A stretch of DNA of 64,000 nucleotides. Origin: Prevotella sp. MGM2. GTDB taxonomy: Bacteria; Bacteroidota; Bacteroidia; Bacteroidales; Bacteroidaceae. Made by a program: the position numbers and the translations under genes. How positions within the stretch are numbered: the first letter of the stretch is position 1; the number at the start of each line of letters is the position of its first letter. The DNA lies in contig NZ_BEWW01000322.1 of NCBI RefSeq assembly GCF_002933955.1, positions 62,001 through 126,000 on the forward strand, written 5' to 3'. Of this stretch, positions 1 through 7,416 are shown one piece after another. The notes beneath the pieces were generated by a model. The model was given only the letters and a program-made list of their open reading frames with translations. It was not told the origin of the DNA and made no database searches.

Positions 1-909
1 GCCCATAGCCGCATAATTGCTCCATTCGCGGTCGGCATTGCGCTCTTTGTCTGCCTTGTGCTTTTCCTCGGCTTCCTGCCAAAGTTCTGCTACGGCATCA
101 TAGGCAGGAGCCTGTGCGTCATACTGCGCCTGCATTTCAACATCTTCGGGCTTGGCAGGGTCAAGTCCATTCTGCTTCATGCGGTTCTCGAACTGGTGGC
201 GCAGGCGATTTTTACGAGCGGTATCCTCGGCGCGGTCAGCCGCGAACTGGCTTGTGGTCAGACTGCCATCGGGCATGAGCCACTGGGTTACTGGCTTGCC
301 GTCAACATACTCCACTCCATAAGGCTGTGGCGAACCGCCGTCATAAATTTGACCAGATGGAACATTAAGACCCAATCCTGCGGTCGTTTTAGTCCCTGCG
401 AGTTGTGCTTGGAACTTTTTGGCGGCTCTCTTCTTCCTGCCCTCGGGTGTGAACGGCTCGGTCATGCGCTGAACCTGCGCGATGCGTGCCTTTGACTTCT
501 GATTGAAGTCGTTGAGCATTGTGTGAATCTGATACGACATCCGTATCTTATCCTGCTCGGTGGGATGCCATGCAGCCTGTTCGGGTTGAGACTGGACCGG
601 TGCCTGCTCTTGCTCTTCCGCAGTTGCCGAAGCAGGTACGGAAGTAGGGGCTGCGGTCGCGGCAGGTTGAGCCTGCTGTTGTGGTGTCGGGGCGGTGGGC
701 GCAGGCGCAGGTGTAGGTGCGCCAAATCCGATATTGCTCTCAAAGTCGGCGAACGGTTCCATGTTGTAGCCGTCAGCAACAAGAGCGTCATAAGCGGCTT
801 TGCGCTTCTTGGGGTCTTTGAGGTTCTCGCGGAACTGCGCCTCTGGCTCCATCGCATAGCCGTTCTTGACAAATGCGTTATATAGATTGGTTACTTTATC
901 TTCTGCCAT
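1..909 (-). CDS. Large prophage protein with N-terminal LYxxF-repeat region, 3' part cut by window edge
   Basis: Open frame of 303 codons from ATG at 909 to the left edge with no stop, so the C-terminus is missing. Residues 1-55 hold two related motifs (LYNAFVKNGY and YDALVADGYNMEPFADFE). A stretch very rich in Ala, Pro, Thr and Gln (about 60-115) follows, then a charged, probably helical region. From memory, this kind of N-terminus is found on very large polyvalent proteins of Bacteroidales prophages; that is recall, not a search. It starts 12 bases after the stop of the upstream gene and looks like part of one leftward operon. A virion-associated or ejected protein is a reasonable guess, but no catalytic domain is seen in the visible part. 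Confidence 0.6.
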   Translation of the reverse strand, partial: MAEDKVTNLYNAFVKNGYAMEPEAQFRENLKDPKKRKAAYDALVADGYNMEPFADFESNIGFGAPTPAPAPTAPTPQQQAQPAATAAPTSVPASATAEEQEQAPVQSQPEQAAWHPTEQDKIRMSYQIHTMLNDFNQKSKARIAQVQRMTEPFTPEGRKKRAAKKFQAQLAGTKTTAGLGLNVPSGQIYDGGSPQPYGVEYVDGKPVTQWLMPDGSLTTSQFAADRAEDTARKNRLRHQFENRMKQNGLDPAKPEDVEMQAQYDAQAPAYDAVAELWQEAEEKHKADKERNADREWSNYAAMG

Positions 910-921
910 AGTGGATTATGA

Positions 922-2091
922 TTATGCGGTTGGAGATTGTCTGCCGGTGGGGCTGGGTTTGCCTGCATGACCGCCTTTCGTGGTCTTGGTCGATGTACGC
1001 TTTTGAGGCTTGGATTCGGGCGTGCGCCTTGTTTCGGTTGTCGTTGTTTCCGTTTCGTCCTCTTCTTTCCATGTGCCGTGCTGTTTGGCATAGGCTTCTG
1101 CGGCTTCTCTTGTGCGAAACTTATGCTCGTTGCCATGCTCATCCCATGCAGAGAACTCATTTTGATTGGAGCGGCCGTGTGCAGCCGCAGAGGCGCGAGA
1201 GTTGGCGGCCGAAGCGTCCAAACTGCCTTTTCTCGCTTTTTCGGTGGCGATTTTAGCCCGCTGGAGTTCGGGAGCTGCCTCGGCTTCTGCTTTCGCTGTG
1301 ATAGCTTCCTGCTCGGCTCGGTTGGCCTTGCCTGCCTGCTCACGCTGTTTGTCAGGTTGCAGAACAGCCGCCCAACCGTGCGCCTCAGCTTCACGCTGAG
1401 CCTTTTCGCGTGCCAGTTTCTGACGCTCCTGCTGTGCTTCCAGTTCGCGCAAGGTCTTGGCACGCTCATTTTCAAGGTCTCCGAGTTTGAGCGAGAATTG
1501 CAGATACTTGTCGGCATTCTTCTCACGCTCCGCTTTCAGACGTTCAAGGCGTGCGTCAACGGCATTAGTCATGCTCCCTTTCTCATGGTTGTACATATCG
1601 GGAGCATACTGCGATGTAAAATACAGATTGCTCAACGCCGATATGCCGTCACTGACAGCAGCGATAATACGCTTGGATTTCTCCCTGCGCTCACGCTTCT
1701 TTCGCTCTTCCTCGGTTTCGGGGCGGTTGCCCTCCGCGTCCATCCAGTCTTGAATGGTCTTGATTTGTCGGTCAGTACCTGCGGTAGCGTCCACGCGCTG
1801 TTGCTGTTCGGGAGAAACAGCAGGCGTTTGGTGTTCCGTGTCGGTTGAAGCCGCAGGGGAATCCGCAGGTGGCGGTGGTGTGGGCGTAGTGGATGCACCG
1901 CCAGTCGGAGGAGTGACGGTCTGCTGTGCTTCGTAAGCCTCTAATGTGCCGGGGGCAGGGTTGGGTGTCGGTGTCAGTTCGGGTGCGTTGTCACCGCTAT
2001 TCTGCGCGGCCCAGTCCGCTGAACCTCTTGGGGGGTCAACTGGGGTGGCAGCTTGGCTCTGCTCATATTGTTCTTCAGTATATCCTGCCAT
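922..2091 (-). CDS. Prophage protein, Pro/Thr-rich N-terminus with central coiled coil
   Basis: A 389-aa protein of unknown function. Residues 1-105 are low-complexity (Pro, Thr, Ala, Gln). About 105-160 are very charged (EEERKKRERREKSKR). About 185-290 are an Ala/Glu/Lys/Arg-rich coiled coil. About 300-345 contain a segment ending in an EAAEAYAKQHGTW-like stretch that recalls surface-exposed repeat modules. The tail is basic and Thr/Lys rich. No signal peptide or membrane segment is visible. It begins 13 bases after the 163-aa gene and ends 12 bases before the edge-truncated gene, so all three are probably co-transcribed. Composition and position suggest a structural or internal virion protein; this is inference. 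Confidence 0.6.
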   Translation of the reverse strand: MAGYTEEQYEQSQAATPVDPPRGSADWAAQNSGDNAPELTPTPNPAPGTLEAYEAQQTVTPPTGGASTTPTPPPPADSPAASTDTEHQTPAVSPEQQQRVDATAGTDRQIKTIQDWMDAEGNRPETEEERKKRERREKSKRIIAAVSDGISALSNLYFTSQYAPDMYNHEKGSMTNAVDARLERLKAEREKNADKYLQFSLKLGDLENERAKTLRELEAQQERQKLAREKAQREAEAHGWAAVLQPDKQREQAGKANRAEQEAITAKAEAEAAPELQRAKIATEKARKGSLDASAANSRASAAAHGRSNQNEFSAWDEHGNEHKFRTREAAEAYAKQHGTWKEEDETETTTTETRRTPESKPQKRTSTKTTKGGHAGKPSPTGRQSPTA

Positions 2092-2104
2092 ATGTCACAA
2101 AGGA

Positions 2105-2596
2105 TTAGAAAGCACCTGCTATGCCTGCGCCTGCCTGTGCCACACCCTGCACGGCTGACGAGATAGCCTCGGCCTTTTTCATTTCAAAATTGTTGAGCGC
2201 GTCATTAATCTGCGCGTCACGTTGCTGATACGTTTGCTCGATCTGGTCTTTGCGTGCCTCTGCATTGACGGCAATCTGCGATGTGGCATCGGCGAGAGCC
2301 TGATTGTTGGCGGCTTTGGCGGCCGCAACACTCTCTTCCGTTCCACCCATCACAGCCTGCGCTCCGGCGGCTTGTCGGTTGCGGTTACGGATTGATTCCT
2401 CGGTTTTGGTTAGGATACGCTGTGCGTCCGCACGCTGGGTCGCGTCCTCATTATATCGGCGGTCATACCAGTCTTGGTTCGCCTGCTTCTGCTGTTGCAG
2501 ATTCTTCTTGACCTTTTTCATTGCTTTGCTTGCCGAGATACCGCCGAAAATGCTCCCGACAGCCGACAAACCTGCGCCTACTAAACTTCCTATCAT
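2105..2596 (-). CDS. Small prophage protein with glycine-rich hydrophobic N-terminus and coiled coil (virion/pilot-like)
   Basis: A 163-aa protein and the first gene of the leftward prophage operon. The N-terminus is hydrophobic and Gly/Ala/Ser rich (MIGSLVGAGLSAVGSIFGG). A long Gln/Ala/Asp-rich helix follows at about 25-140, and the protein ends in another Ala/Gly-rich hydrophobic segment (AQAGAGIAGAF). This pattern of membrane-active ends around a coiled coil is typical of internal virion or DNA-pilot proteins of several phage groups, but no specific family is recognised. It diverges from the gene at 2676; the 79 bases between hold a TAnnTTTG promoter for the rightward gene. Confidence 0.6.
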   Translation of the reverse strand: MIGSLVGAGLSAVGSIFGGISASKAMKKVKKNLQQQKQANQDWYDRRYNEDATQRADAQRILTKTEESIRNRNRQAAGAQAVMGGTEESVAAAKAANNQALADATSQIAVNAEARKDQIEQTYQQRDAQINDALNNFEMKKAEAISSAVQGVAQAGAGIAGAF

Positions 2597-2643
2597 GATA
2601 GCGATGTTTCAAAAGTTATAATTCGTGCGCTAATTTACAGCAC

Positions 2644-2651
2644 TATCTTTG
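2644..2651 (+). promoter_or_regulatory. -7 promoter box (TATCTTTG) for the gene at 2676
   Basis: TATCTTTG matches the Bacteroides -7 consensus TAnnTTTG exactly, 24 bases before the ATG. Nearly the same string (CTATCTTTGCAGG) recurs before the small gene at 3764, suggesting a shared prophage promoter type. No clear -33 TTTG is visible. Confidence 0.55.
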
Positions 2652-2675
2652 CAGGCAACTTTTAAGTTTTGTATC

Positions 2676-3104
2676 ATGGCAAAAGGTAAGAAAACAGGTG
2701 GGCGACAAAAAGGTACGCCCAACAAGGAAAACCCTCTCAAAGGGTATCTTCGCGCTCATAGCCTCGCATACTTTGAGCCGCGTGTACAGACCGACCCCGT
2801 AACTGGAGGATTGCGTGAGATTCAGCGTCAACGCCTCACGCAGGACGCCGAGGGAAATGTTTACAAGGTCATCGACCTTATTCCACTTACTGACTCCAAA
2901 GGCAACCCTGTCACGATGTCAGACTTCGAGGCCGACATGATTGCGCTCAATCCCAACGAGCGTGTCAGCGCGGAACTGCGCCTGCTTGAGTTCCATACGC
3001 CGAAGATGAAAGCCGTTGAGGTGGATATGGAAGTACACTCGGCAGTCACCATTGAGGACAGATTGCGCGAACTCTGCGGAGAAACTGACGAGGAAGAGGA
3101 CTGA
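2676..3104 (+). CDS. Small DNA-binding protein, terminase-small-subunit-like (DUF5681-like N-terminus)
   Basis: A 142-aa protein. The ATG at 2676 is chosen because an in-frame extension upstream would cross the promoter box at 2644-2651. The N-terminus (MAKGKKTGGRQKGTPNK) is a basic Gly-Arg-Lys segment of the kind that starts many phage-encoded small DNA-binding proteins, including terminase small subunits. The C-terminus is acidic (GETDEEED). The region between has the fold-neutral composition of a helical DNA-binding domain; no catalytic motif is seen. It lies just before the non-coding block with an 11-bp repeat array, which would suit a packaging or origin recogniser acting on a nearby site. 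That link is inference. Confidence 0.5.
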   Translation: MAKGKKTGGRQKGTPNKENPLKGYLRAHSLAYFEPRVQTDPVTGGLREIQRQRLTQDAEGNVYKVIDLIPLTDSKGNPVTMSDFEADMIALNPNERVSAELRLLEFHTPKMKAVEVDMEVHSAVTIEDRLRELCGETDEEED

Positions 3105-3226
3105 CGCGCCCGGCCGTCTATCCAATCTACTTTTAGACACAACCATAGGTTTTTGCTCATAGTGAATAACGTGAATAATTAATAAACTCGAAAGCGACCC
3201 GTCCGTGAGGATATGTCGCTTTTTTC

Positions 3227-3381
3227 TTCCACCGACACCGCCATTTCAATAACCGAGATAGAACCAAACGAAAACCAAAAGCAAACCAAAGTGTAACCAA
3301 ACACAAACCAAAACCTAACCAAAATATAACCTATGGTTTCCACCGACACCGCCATTTCAATAACCGAGATAGAACCAAACG
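3227..3381. repeat. 44-bp perfect direct repeat flanking the iteron array
   Basis: The sequence at 3227-3270 is repeated base for base at 3338-3381. The last nine bases of each copy (AACCAAACG) begin the 11-bp periodic motif, so the second copy looks like a new start of the same array. The unit structure suggests duplication of a binding site plus its flank. Confidence 0.85.
3262..3338 (+). repeat. Seven-unit array with exact 11-bp period (AACCAAAnnnn)
   Basis: Units start at 3262, 3273, 3284, 3295, 3306, 3317 and 3328. Each begins AACC, the first six read AACCAAA, and each has a variable 4-base tail. The period is exactly 11 bp, close to one DNA helical turn and not a multiple of three, so it is not a protein repeat. 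Such phased short repeats are typical of replication origins, partition sites or phage packaging sites. Confidence 0.85.
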
Positions 3382-3728
3382 CATACCTTCACGCGCGCGC
3401 GTGGGAATATCCTTTATGGAATTCCTCTATGGATTAGGACGTATATATTAAGTCGAATATATACTATGGATGTAGAAGAAAAATTTAAATCAAAATTTTT
3501 CTATGGAGTAGGAGTCGGAATATAGTTCGCTTCGCTCCGACGACGCCGACATTAAAAAATTTTTTTTGAAGATTTTTTTCTTTTGGCTGACGCGCCATAA
3601 CCTGCTCCGCAGAAAAGAGAAAAAGAAAAAAGTTCCGCGCAAAAAGAAAAAGAGAAAGCCCGGCTCTGCTGTGAAACAAAGTCGGGCGAAAAACAAAAGT
3701 TAAAAGGCAAGGGGGCCGGGGTGCGTGC

Positions 3729-3736
3729 TATCTTTG
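3729..3736 (+). promoter_or_regulatory. -7 promoter box (TATCTTTG) for the 75-aa gene
   Basis: TATCTTTGCAGG lies 28 bases before the ATG at 3764 and repeats the box found before the gene at 2676. Confidence 0.5.
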
Positions 3737-3763
3737 CAGGTGAAATTTCAAAATCATATAGCG

Positions 3764-3991
3764 ATGAATAGAAACTACAACTCAATCAAGGCTCTTGTTG
3801 GCGTAACCAACATCATCATCACTTCCGAACTTAGATACTCGGAGTTGCACGCCCTCGTTGAAAAATCTGCTGTCCTCGAAAATGGCATTCTCACAATCAA
3901 GGTCAAGGAATGCACCCTCGGCACTGAAGAGATAAACGCCCTTGCAAAACTGGGAGGAAAATATGTCGCATTTGATTTGACCGAATGCTAA
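3764..3991 (+). CDS. Small prophage protein of unknown function (75 aa)
   Basis: Begins MNRNYNSIKALVGVTN and ends AFDLTEC. The ATG at 3764 follows a good TATCTTTG promoter at a normal leader distance; the longer in-frame start at 3725 would precede that promoter. The sequence alternates beta-like and helical stretches, with no cysteine cluster or membrane segment. Its stop overlaps the integrase stop by 4 bp, tail to tail. No family is recognised; a small regulatory or excision-related protein is possible from its position beside the integrase. Confidence 0.55.
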   Translation: MNRNYNSIKALVGVTNIIITSELRYSELHALVEKSAVLENGILTIKVKECTLGTEEINALAKLGGKYVAFDLTEC

Positions 3992-5481
3992 AACCCTTTC
4001 CCTTTCGTGCGCTCATACACCGCCTCGCGGTCAGCGTCCACGTCCTTTATGCGAAACTGCACGGCACACCCGGTCGGGATTGTGTCGGGCAACTGCCCGG
4101 CAAGCCGGGCGATGACCTCATCAACGGTCCCGAAGCCGATGTCGCTGACCTCGGAAAGAACCTCTCCGCGAAAGTAGGCACGGGCATAGACCATCCGCTT
4201 GGGAGAAAGCCTGAACAACTTGTCGGCAGGCTCATCGACCCCTCGCGCCATTCCCTGCTTGCTCTTTGCCGTGGAGAAAAAGATAAAGTCAATCACTTTG
4301 GCATTCAACTCCCAGGCCGGAGTGAAATCAATCTTGATGTAGCCTCGCGTTATCGTATGCCCATGCGAATGATTCATACCAAACGCCACCTCCGCAATGC
4401 TCGCGCCACAGTCGTTCTGCGCCACAGTACCCCAAGTGTGACGGAACGTGTATGCGCTGTACCAACGCTCCTTCGGTATCCCCATGCTCTTGCAGAGCTG
4501 CTTTATGCCATTGTTCACATTCGCGTTGAACGAGTCCGAGGACGTGAACCGCTTGTGAAAGTTCAGCAAGTAGGGGTCGTCAGCCTCGGCCAGATATTTC
4601 TCAACTAAAGGCTGAATGATAGGCTCGACACGAATCTCAAAGTAAGCGTCATCGGCGCGGAACTTCTTCGTCTTGGCTCTCTTGTAGCAGATACAGCCGT
4701 TTCGGTAATCCTCCTTGCGCAGCTCGTAGATGTCGACCGTGTTCATGCCTGCGAGACACAGCACCATCTTCGCCACATCGCGCCCCAGTTCGGGCAACGG
4801 ATCGACCATGCGTGTATCCGGGAGAGGTGCGGTAAAGAACAGCCTGCAATCCTCCGGGCTAATAGCTTTCTTGACCGTGCGGTCACTCTGTGGAATCTTT
4901 ACCTTTCCCCACGGATTGACCTTTATGCGCAGATTGCCGTTGTCATAGTCATTGTACTCCTCAACCGCAGCCTTGAACACCTGCCTCATACACACCGGGT
5001 ACATCTCCTTTGCCCTGTGCGTATGCTCCAGCGACTGAATCCACCTCGTTATCTGCGTTGAGGTAAGTTGCGCGAACATGATTTTGTTCGTGCCATAGAA
5101 CCGCTCCATGTGTCCGAGAGCCTGCCGATAGTTCTGCGCCGTGCGCAACTGGTACCGGTCCACCATGCGGTCGATATGGTGGCGTGCGTAGTCGCTGAAG
5201 CAGATGTCAGCGTCACCTTGTGTCACATACTCGATAATCTGACGTACTGTCCACTTTGCGCAATCCTTGCGGTTGAGTTTGTCAGTATAGAGCAATATCA
5301 TTCTCGCACAATACTCGTTCACGAAAGGGTCATTGATATTGCCGTGCTTGTCCACCATCTGCTTGGTGACAATCTTGTCGGTCTTGATATATCCCGGCTT
5401 GGTGTTCTGTGTCACCCGAATATAGACCTGATAGAACCCGTCCTTGCGCGGAGTTCTTACAACTGCTTTGAATGTTGCCAT
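3988..5481 (-). CDS. int: Tyrosine recombinase (phage integrase)
   Basis: A 497-aa site-specific recombinase at the end of the prophage, reading inward. The N-terminal part (1-90) resembles the arm-binding domain of Bacteroidales integrases, a SAM-like core-binding domain spans about 90-190, and the catalytic domain about 210-400. Visible catalytic elements are FRHTW (Arg347, His348), the third-box His at about 371 (NHSHGH) and the nucleophile candidate Tyr381 (TRGYIK). The usual first Arg (as in TGMR) is replaced by AGMNTVD (Asn247), and the box-II His position is Tyr344. About 95 C-terminal residues after the active Tyr are extra. It probably integrates and excises the adjacent prophage. 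Confidence 0.85.
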   Translation of the reverse strand: MATFKAVVRTPRKDGFYQVYIRVTQNTKPGYIKTDKIVTKQMVDKHGNINDPFVNEYCARMILLYTDKLNRKDCAKWTVRQIIEYVTQGDADICFSDYARHHIDRMVDRYQLRTAQNYRQALGHMERFYGTNKIMFAQLTSTQITRWIQSLEHTHRAKEMYPVCMRQVFKAAVEEYNDYDNGNLRIKVNPWGKVKIPQSDRTVKKAISPEDCRLFFTAPLPDTRMVDPLPELGRDVAKMVLCLAGMNTVDIYELRKEDYRNGCICYKRAKTKKFRADDAYFEIRVEPIIQPLVEKYLAEADDPYLLNFHKRFTSSDSFNANVNNGIKQLCKSMGIPKERWYSAYTFRHTWGTVAQNDCGASIAEVAFGMNHSHGHTITRGYIKIDFTPAWELNAKVIDFIFFSTAKSKQGMARGVDEPADKLFRLSPKRMVYARAYFRGEVLSEVSDIGFGTVDEVIARLAGQLPDTIPTGCAVQFRIKDVDADREAVYERTKGKGF

Positions 5482-5998
5482 TTACGTTTGTAATTATGTT
5501 TGTAAATTCTTGTAAGTGCCTTGCTCGAATGATATAGCCGATTTTGTAAGTTTTGCCGACACATTCTGCATGATTATCGTGCAGAATGTACGAATCTCCC
5601 AAGCGCAACTTAGGCGGTAAGCTCCTTTTTATCGGAGCGTTACCGCCTAAGTATCGGATTACGTTAAGTTACGCTTACTCTTCGATGGCAGCCTGCGCCC
5701 TTTCGATATAAACTTAACAATCAAACACTTGACTTTTTGGTGTAAGCCTACAGTAAGCGAATATTTGTTTAATGTTTATCTAATTGAAGAACTTAATCTT
5801 CGAGGGCGGCTTGGGCCGCAGTAATATGGTACTAATATACAGAAACTTACATCTTATATGTAAGCGTTTTGTAAACACCACATAACAACAAAATCCCTTT
5901 GCATCTAAGAATGAAATGACGAGTTTAGTGCTAAAAAGACCCTGCTTTTTCGTCATTAAAGCGACTCATTCATCATTCAATGGCAACATTAATTTCTA
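5482..5998. other. Junction region between prophage and ICE
   Basis: About 515 bases with no gene. It holds the likely integrase promoter side, a long hairpin (5608-5652), two short sequences resembling gene 3' ends (5675-5713 and 5793-5822), and a 7-bp palindromic pair near 5846-5865 (CTTACAT/ATGTAAG). These are the features expected of attachment sites at element borders, but the exact cores cannot be fixed from one copy. Confidence 0.45.
5608..5652. repeat. Long hairpin upstream of the prophage integrase
   Basis: Left arm 5608-5625 pairs with right arm 5634-5652 along 18 bp with one bulged base and an 8-base T-rich loop. Neither side is followed by a T-run, so a normal intrinsic terminator is unlikely. 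Recombinase binding or an integrase leader structure is more likely. Confidence 0.7.
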
Positions 5999-6465
5999 AT
6001 TCTTTATCTCCTTTCTTTTAATAGTTCAATGATAGCGTCCTTATCCTTTAAGTTGGAGTCAAGACGATTTATTTGTGCATTAAGACTATCAATCTGCTCC
6101 TTCAAGAGCTTGATGGTCTCTTTTAGATTTTCTGTATTTGATTGTTCTTTCTCCAGTTGAACTGCAAGTTCTGCATTACCTATTATATTATGGGCGTTTC
6201 CCTGTAATGAGACTGCCCCCCAATTAGCGGAAATCGGTTGCGGAATAGGACAGAACAAAGAGAAGAAATTACAATCCAAAGCCTCACTCACCTTGACGAG
6301 ACGGTTTGTTTCCATGGTCTCCCTCTCCAAGATGCGATTTACGTGCTGTTGTGGTACGCCAATCCTGCGCCCCAACTCGGATTTGGACAACCCAAGTTCG
6401 ACACGCCGTTTCTCGATTTCTGCACCCACATGCACGTGCTTGATGCTTATTTCCATAGGTTTCAA
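5999..6465 (-). CDS. XRE-family helix-turn-helix regulator with C-terminal coiled coil
   Basis: Up to 153-155 aa; the ATG may be that of MEISIKHVHVG, three codons inside the longest frame. The HTH lies at about residues 10-65 (GLSKSELGRRIGVPQQHVNRIL). The second half (about 95-150) is a Leu/Lys/Glu heptad coiled coil that probably mediates oligomerisation. This is a common regulator type at the ends of Bacteroidales mobile elements. It is divergent from the 63-aa gene at 6602. The intergenic space has an inverted pair ACTTTGCA/TGCAAAGT that could be its operator, so it may repress both itself and the rightward ICE genes. Confidence 0.8.
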
Positions 6466-6531
6466 TCATTAAATAGAGATTAAACCAAAAAATATCAAAT
6501 ATTTATTTGGCTACCTAAACATTATTGTGTT

Positions 6532-6571
6532 ACTTTGCAAGCGTTATACACTTGATTAGTATATGCAAAGT
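6532..6571 (+). promoter_or_regulatory. Promoter/operator candidate between XRE regulator and 63-aa gene
   Basis: ACTTTGCA at 6532-6539 is repeated inverted as TGCAAAGT at 6564-6571. The left arm overlaps TACTTTG (6531-6537), one base short of the TAnnTTTG consensus. An inverted repeat over a promoter beside an XRE gene is a typical operator arrangement. Confidence 0.4.
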
Positions 6572-6601
6572 TAAACATTAAACATTAAACAACCAAGTAT
6601 T

Positions 6602-6793
6602 ATGGCAGAAATTATTGTAAAAATCCGTCCCGCCCTCACTGCGCTCAAAATTGGAGAGTCCATCACTTTCCCTATTTCCAAGTTGAAAAGTGTCCGCACC
6701 CAAGCCTCTGAACTGGGAGCCATTTACAACCGGCAGTACAAGACTCAGACCAACAGGGAGAATATGACTATCACCGTGAAGCGTATTGACTAG
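6602..6793 (+). CDS. Small ICE protein of unknown function (63 aa)
   Basis: Starts ATGGCAGAAATTATTG after an A-rich leader and encodes a basic protein with a pattern of beta strands (EIIVKIRPALTALKIG, MTITVKRID). There are no cysteines and no membrane segment. The end fits a compact DNA-binding or Arc/AbrB-like fold, but no family is recognised. It is the first rightward gene of the ICE left module and overlaps or abuts the next gene, so translational coupling is likely. Confidence 0.6.
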   Translation: MAEIIVKIRPALTALKIGESITFPISKLKSVRTQASELGAIYNRQYKTQTNRENMTITVKRID

Positions 6794-6806
6794 CCGGTTT
6801 AATTAT

Positions 6807-7121
6807 ATGGATATTAAAATACTCCAAGTCTTAGACCGTTTGATTCCATACGACACCTTTCTGAATGACCTCGCGGCCAGAATTGTCAAGATGATGAAGG
6901 CTGACAACAACGACCCTGAATTTGTTAGCCAAAGAAAGGCATACGAGCTGTTTGGACGACGCAATGTAGAAAGATGGAAACGGCAAGGAAAAATAGAATC
7001 CTATAAAAGACCGGGAAAGGTGGAATACAGGACTTCCGACCTCCGCCTTTTGCAGCGTACCACCCAGGATTACTTCAAGACTCCTCCTTTAAAGAACAAC
7101 AGGAAGAACCCCGAAAAGTAA
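6807..7121 (+). CDS. Small DNA-binding protein with excisionase-like region (104 aa)
   Basis: The ATG at 6807 (MDIKILQVLDRLIP) is preferred over the in-frame start at 6786, which overlaps the upstream gene. Residues about 40-85 (YELFGRRNVERWKRQGKIE) resemble the winged-helix/MerR-like recognition region of excisionases and element-encoded small regulators, followed by a charged tail. Its place at the ICE left end, next to another HTH gene and the primase, suits excision or transfer control. Confidence 0.55.
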   Translation: MDIKILQVLDRLIPYDTFLNDLAARIVKMMKADNNDPEFVSQRKAYELFGRRNVERWKRQGKIESYKRPGKVEYRTSDLRLLQRTTQDYFKTPPLKNNRKNPEK

Positions 7122-7212
7122 ACACTATTATGGCTATATATAAGAAAAGCCCATATAATAATATCCATATTTGATATGGAACAATACAAATAAACTGATT
7201 GGTAAGCATATT

Positions 7213-7416
7213 ATGAAAGAAGTAATGCCAACTTGCAATCCTAACGGTGTTTATTCGGTAAAACGAACTTGTGCCGAACTGGGCATAAGCCATAAGACCC
7301 TTCATAAATATAGGAACAATGGTTATATCAAGCCATTGAATCCCCAAAACATTTACCGTCCCAAATACTCCGGCCAATCCATCATAGATTGCTGGAACCT
7401 CATGAAAACAATATGA
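7213..7416 (+). CDS. DUF3853/excisionase-like helix-turn-helix protein (67 aa)
   Basis: Starts at MKEVMPTCN; the longer frame from 7171 has no separate support. The body YSVKRTCAELGISHKTLHKYR is a typical MerR/Xis-type HTH, followed by a basic wing (YRPKYSGQSI). It overlaps the first bases of the primase frame (ATG at 7413), so the two are probably translationally coupled. A DNA-binding accessory factor for excision or for the following replication gene is likely. Confidence 0.65.
   Translation: MKEVMPTCNPNGVYSVKRTCAELGISHKTLHKYRNNGYIKPLNPQNIYRPKYSGQSIIDCWNLMKTI

Larger units (their letters stand above)
3105..3763. other. Prophage non-coding block with nested repeats
   Basis: About 660 bases without a convincing gene. 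It holds a 44-bp direct repeat (3227-3270 and 3338-3381), the AACCAAA array, a CG-alternating palindrome at 3390-3403, and three copies of CTATGGAnnTAG (starting 3427, 3464 and 3501). A strongly A/T- and purine-biased stretch follows up to 3720, then a promoter box at about 3729. Small frames on the minus strand here are Phe/Lys/Ser runs caused by the skewed composition and are not supported as genes. Confidence 0.6.

Noticed and set aside
3105-3226. Terminator after the 2676 gene
   Set aside because: The weak complementary stretches near 3190-3225 (GCGAC/GTCGC) precede a T-run, but the stem is short; left unlabelled.
3262-3338. Possible CRISPR-like array
   Set aside because: Units are 11 bp with 4-base spacers; no cas genes, and period and spacer size do not fit CRISPR.
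3485-3785. Minus-strand frames rich in Phe/Ser/Lys
   Set aside because: They come from strong A/T and purine runs, overlap each other in two frames, and lack start signals and family likeness.
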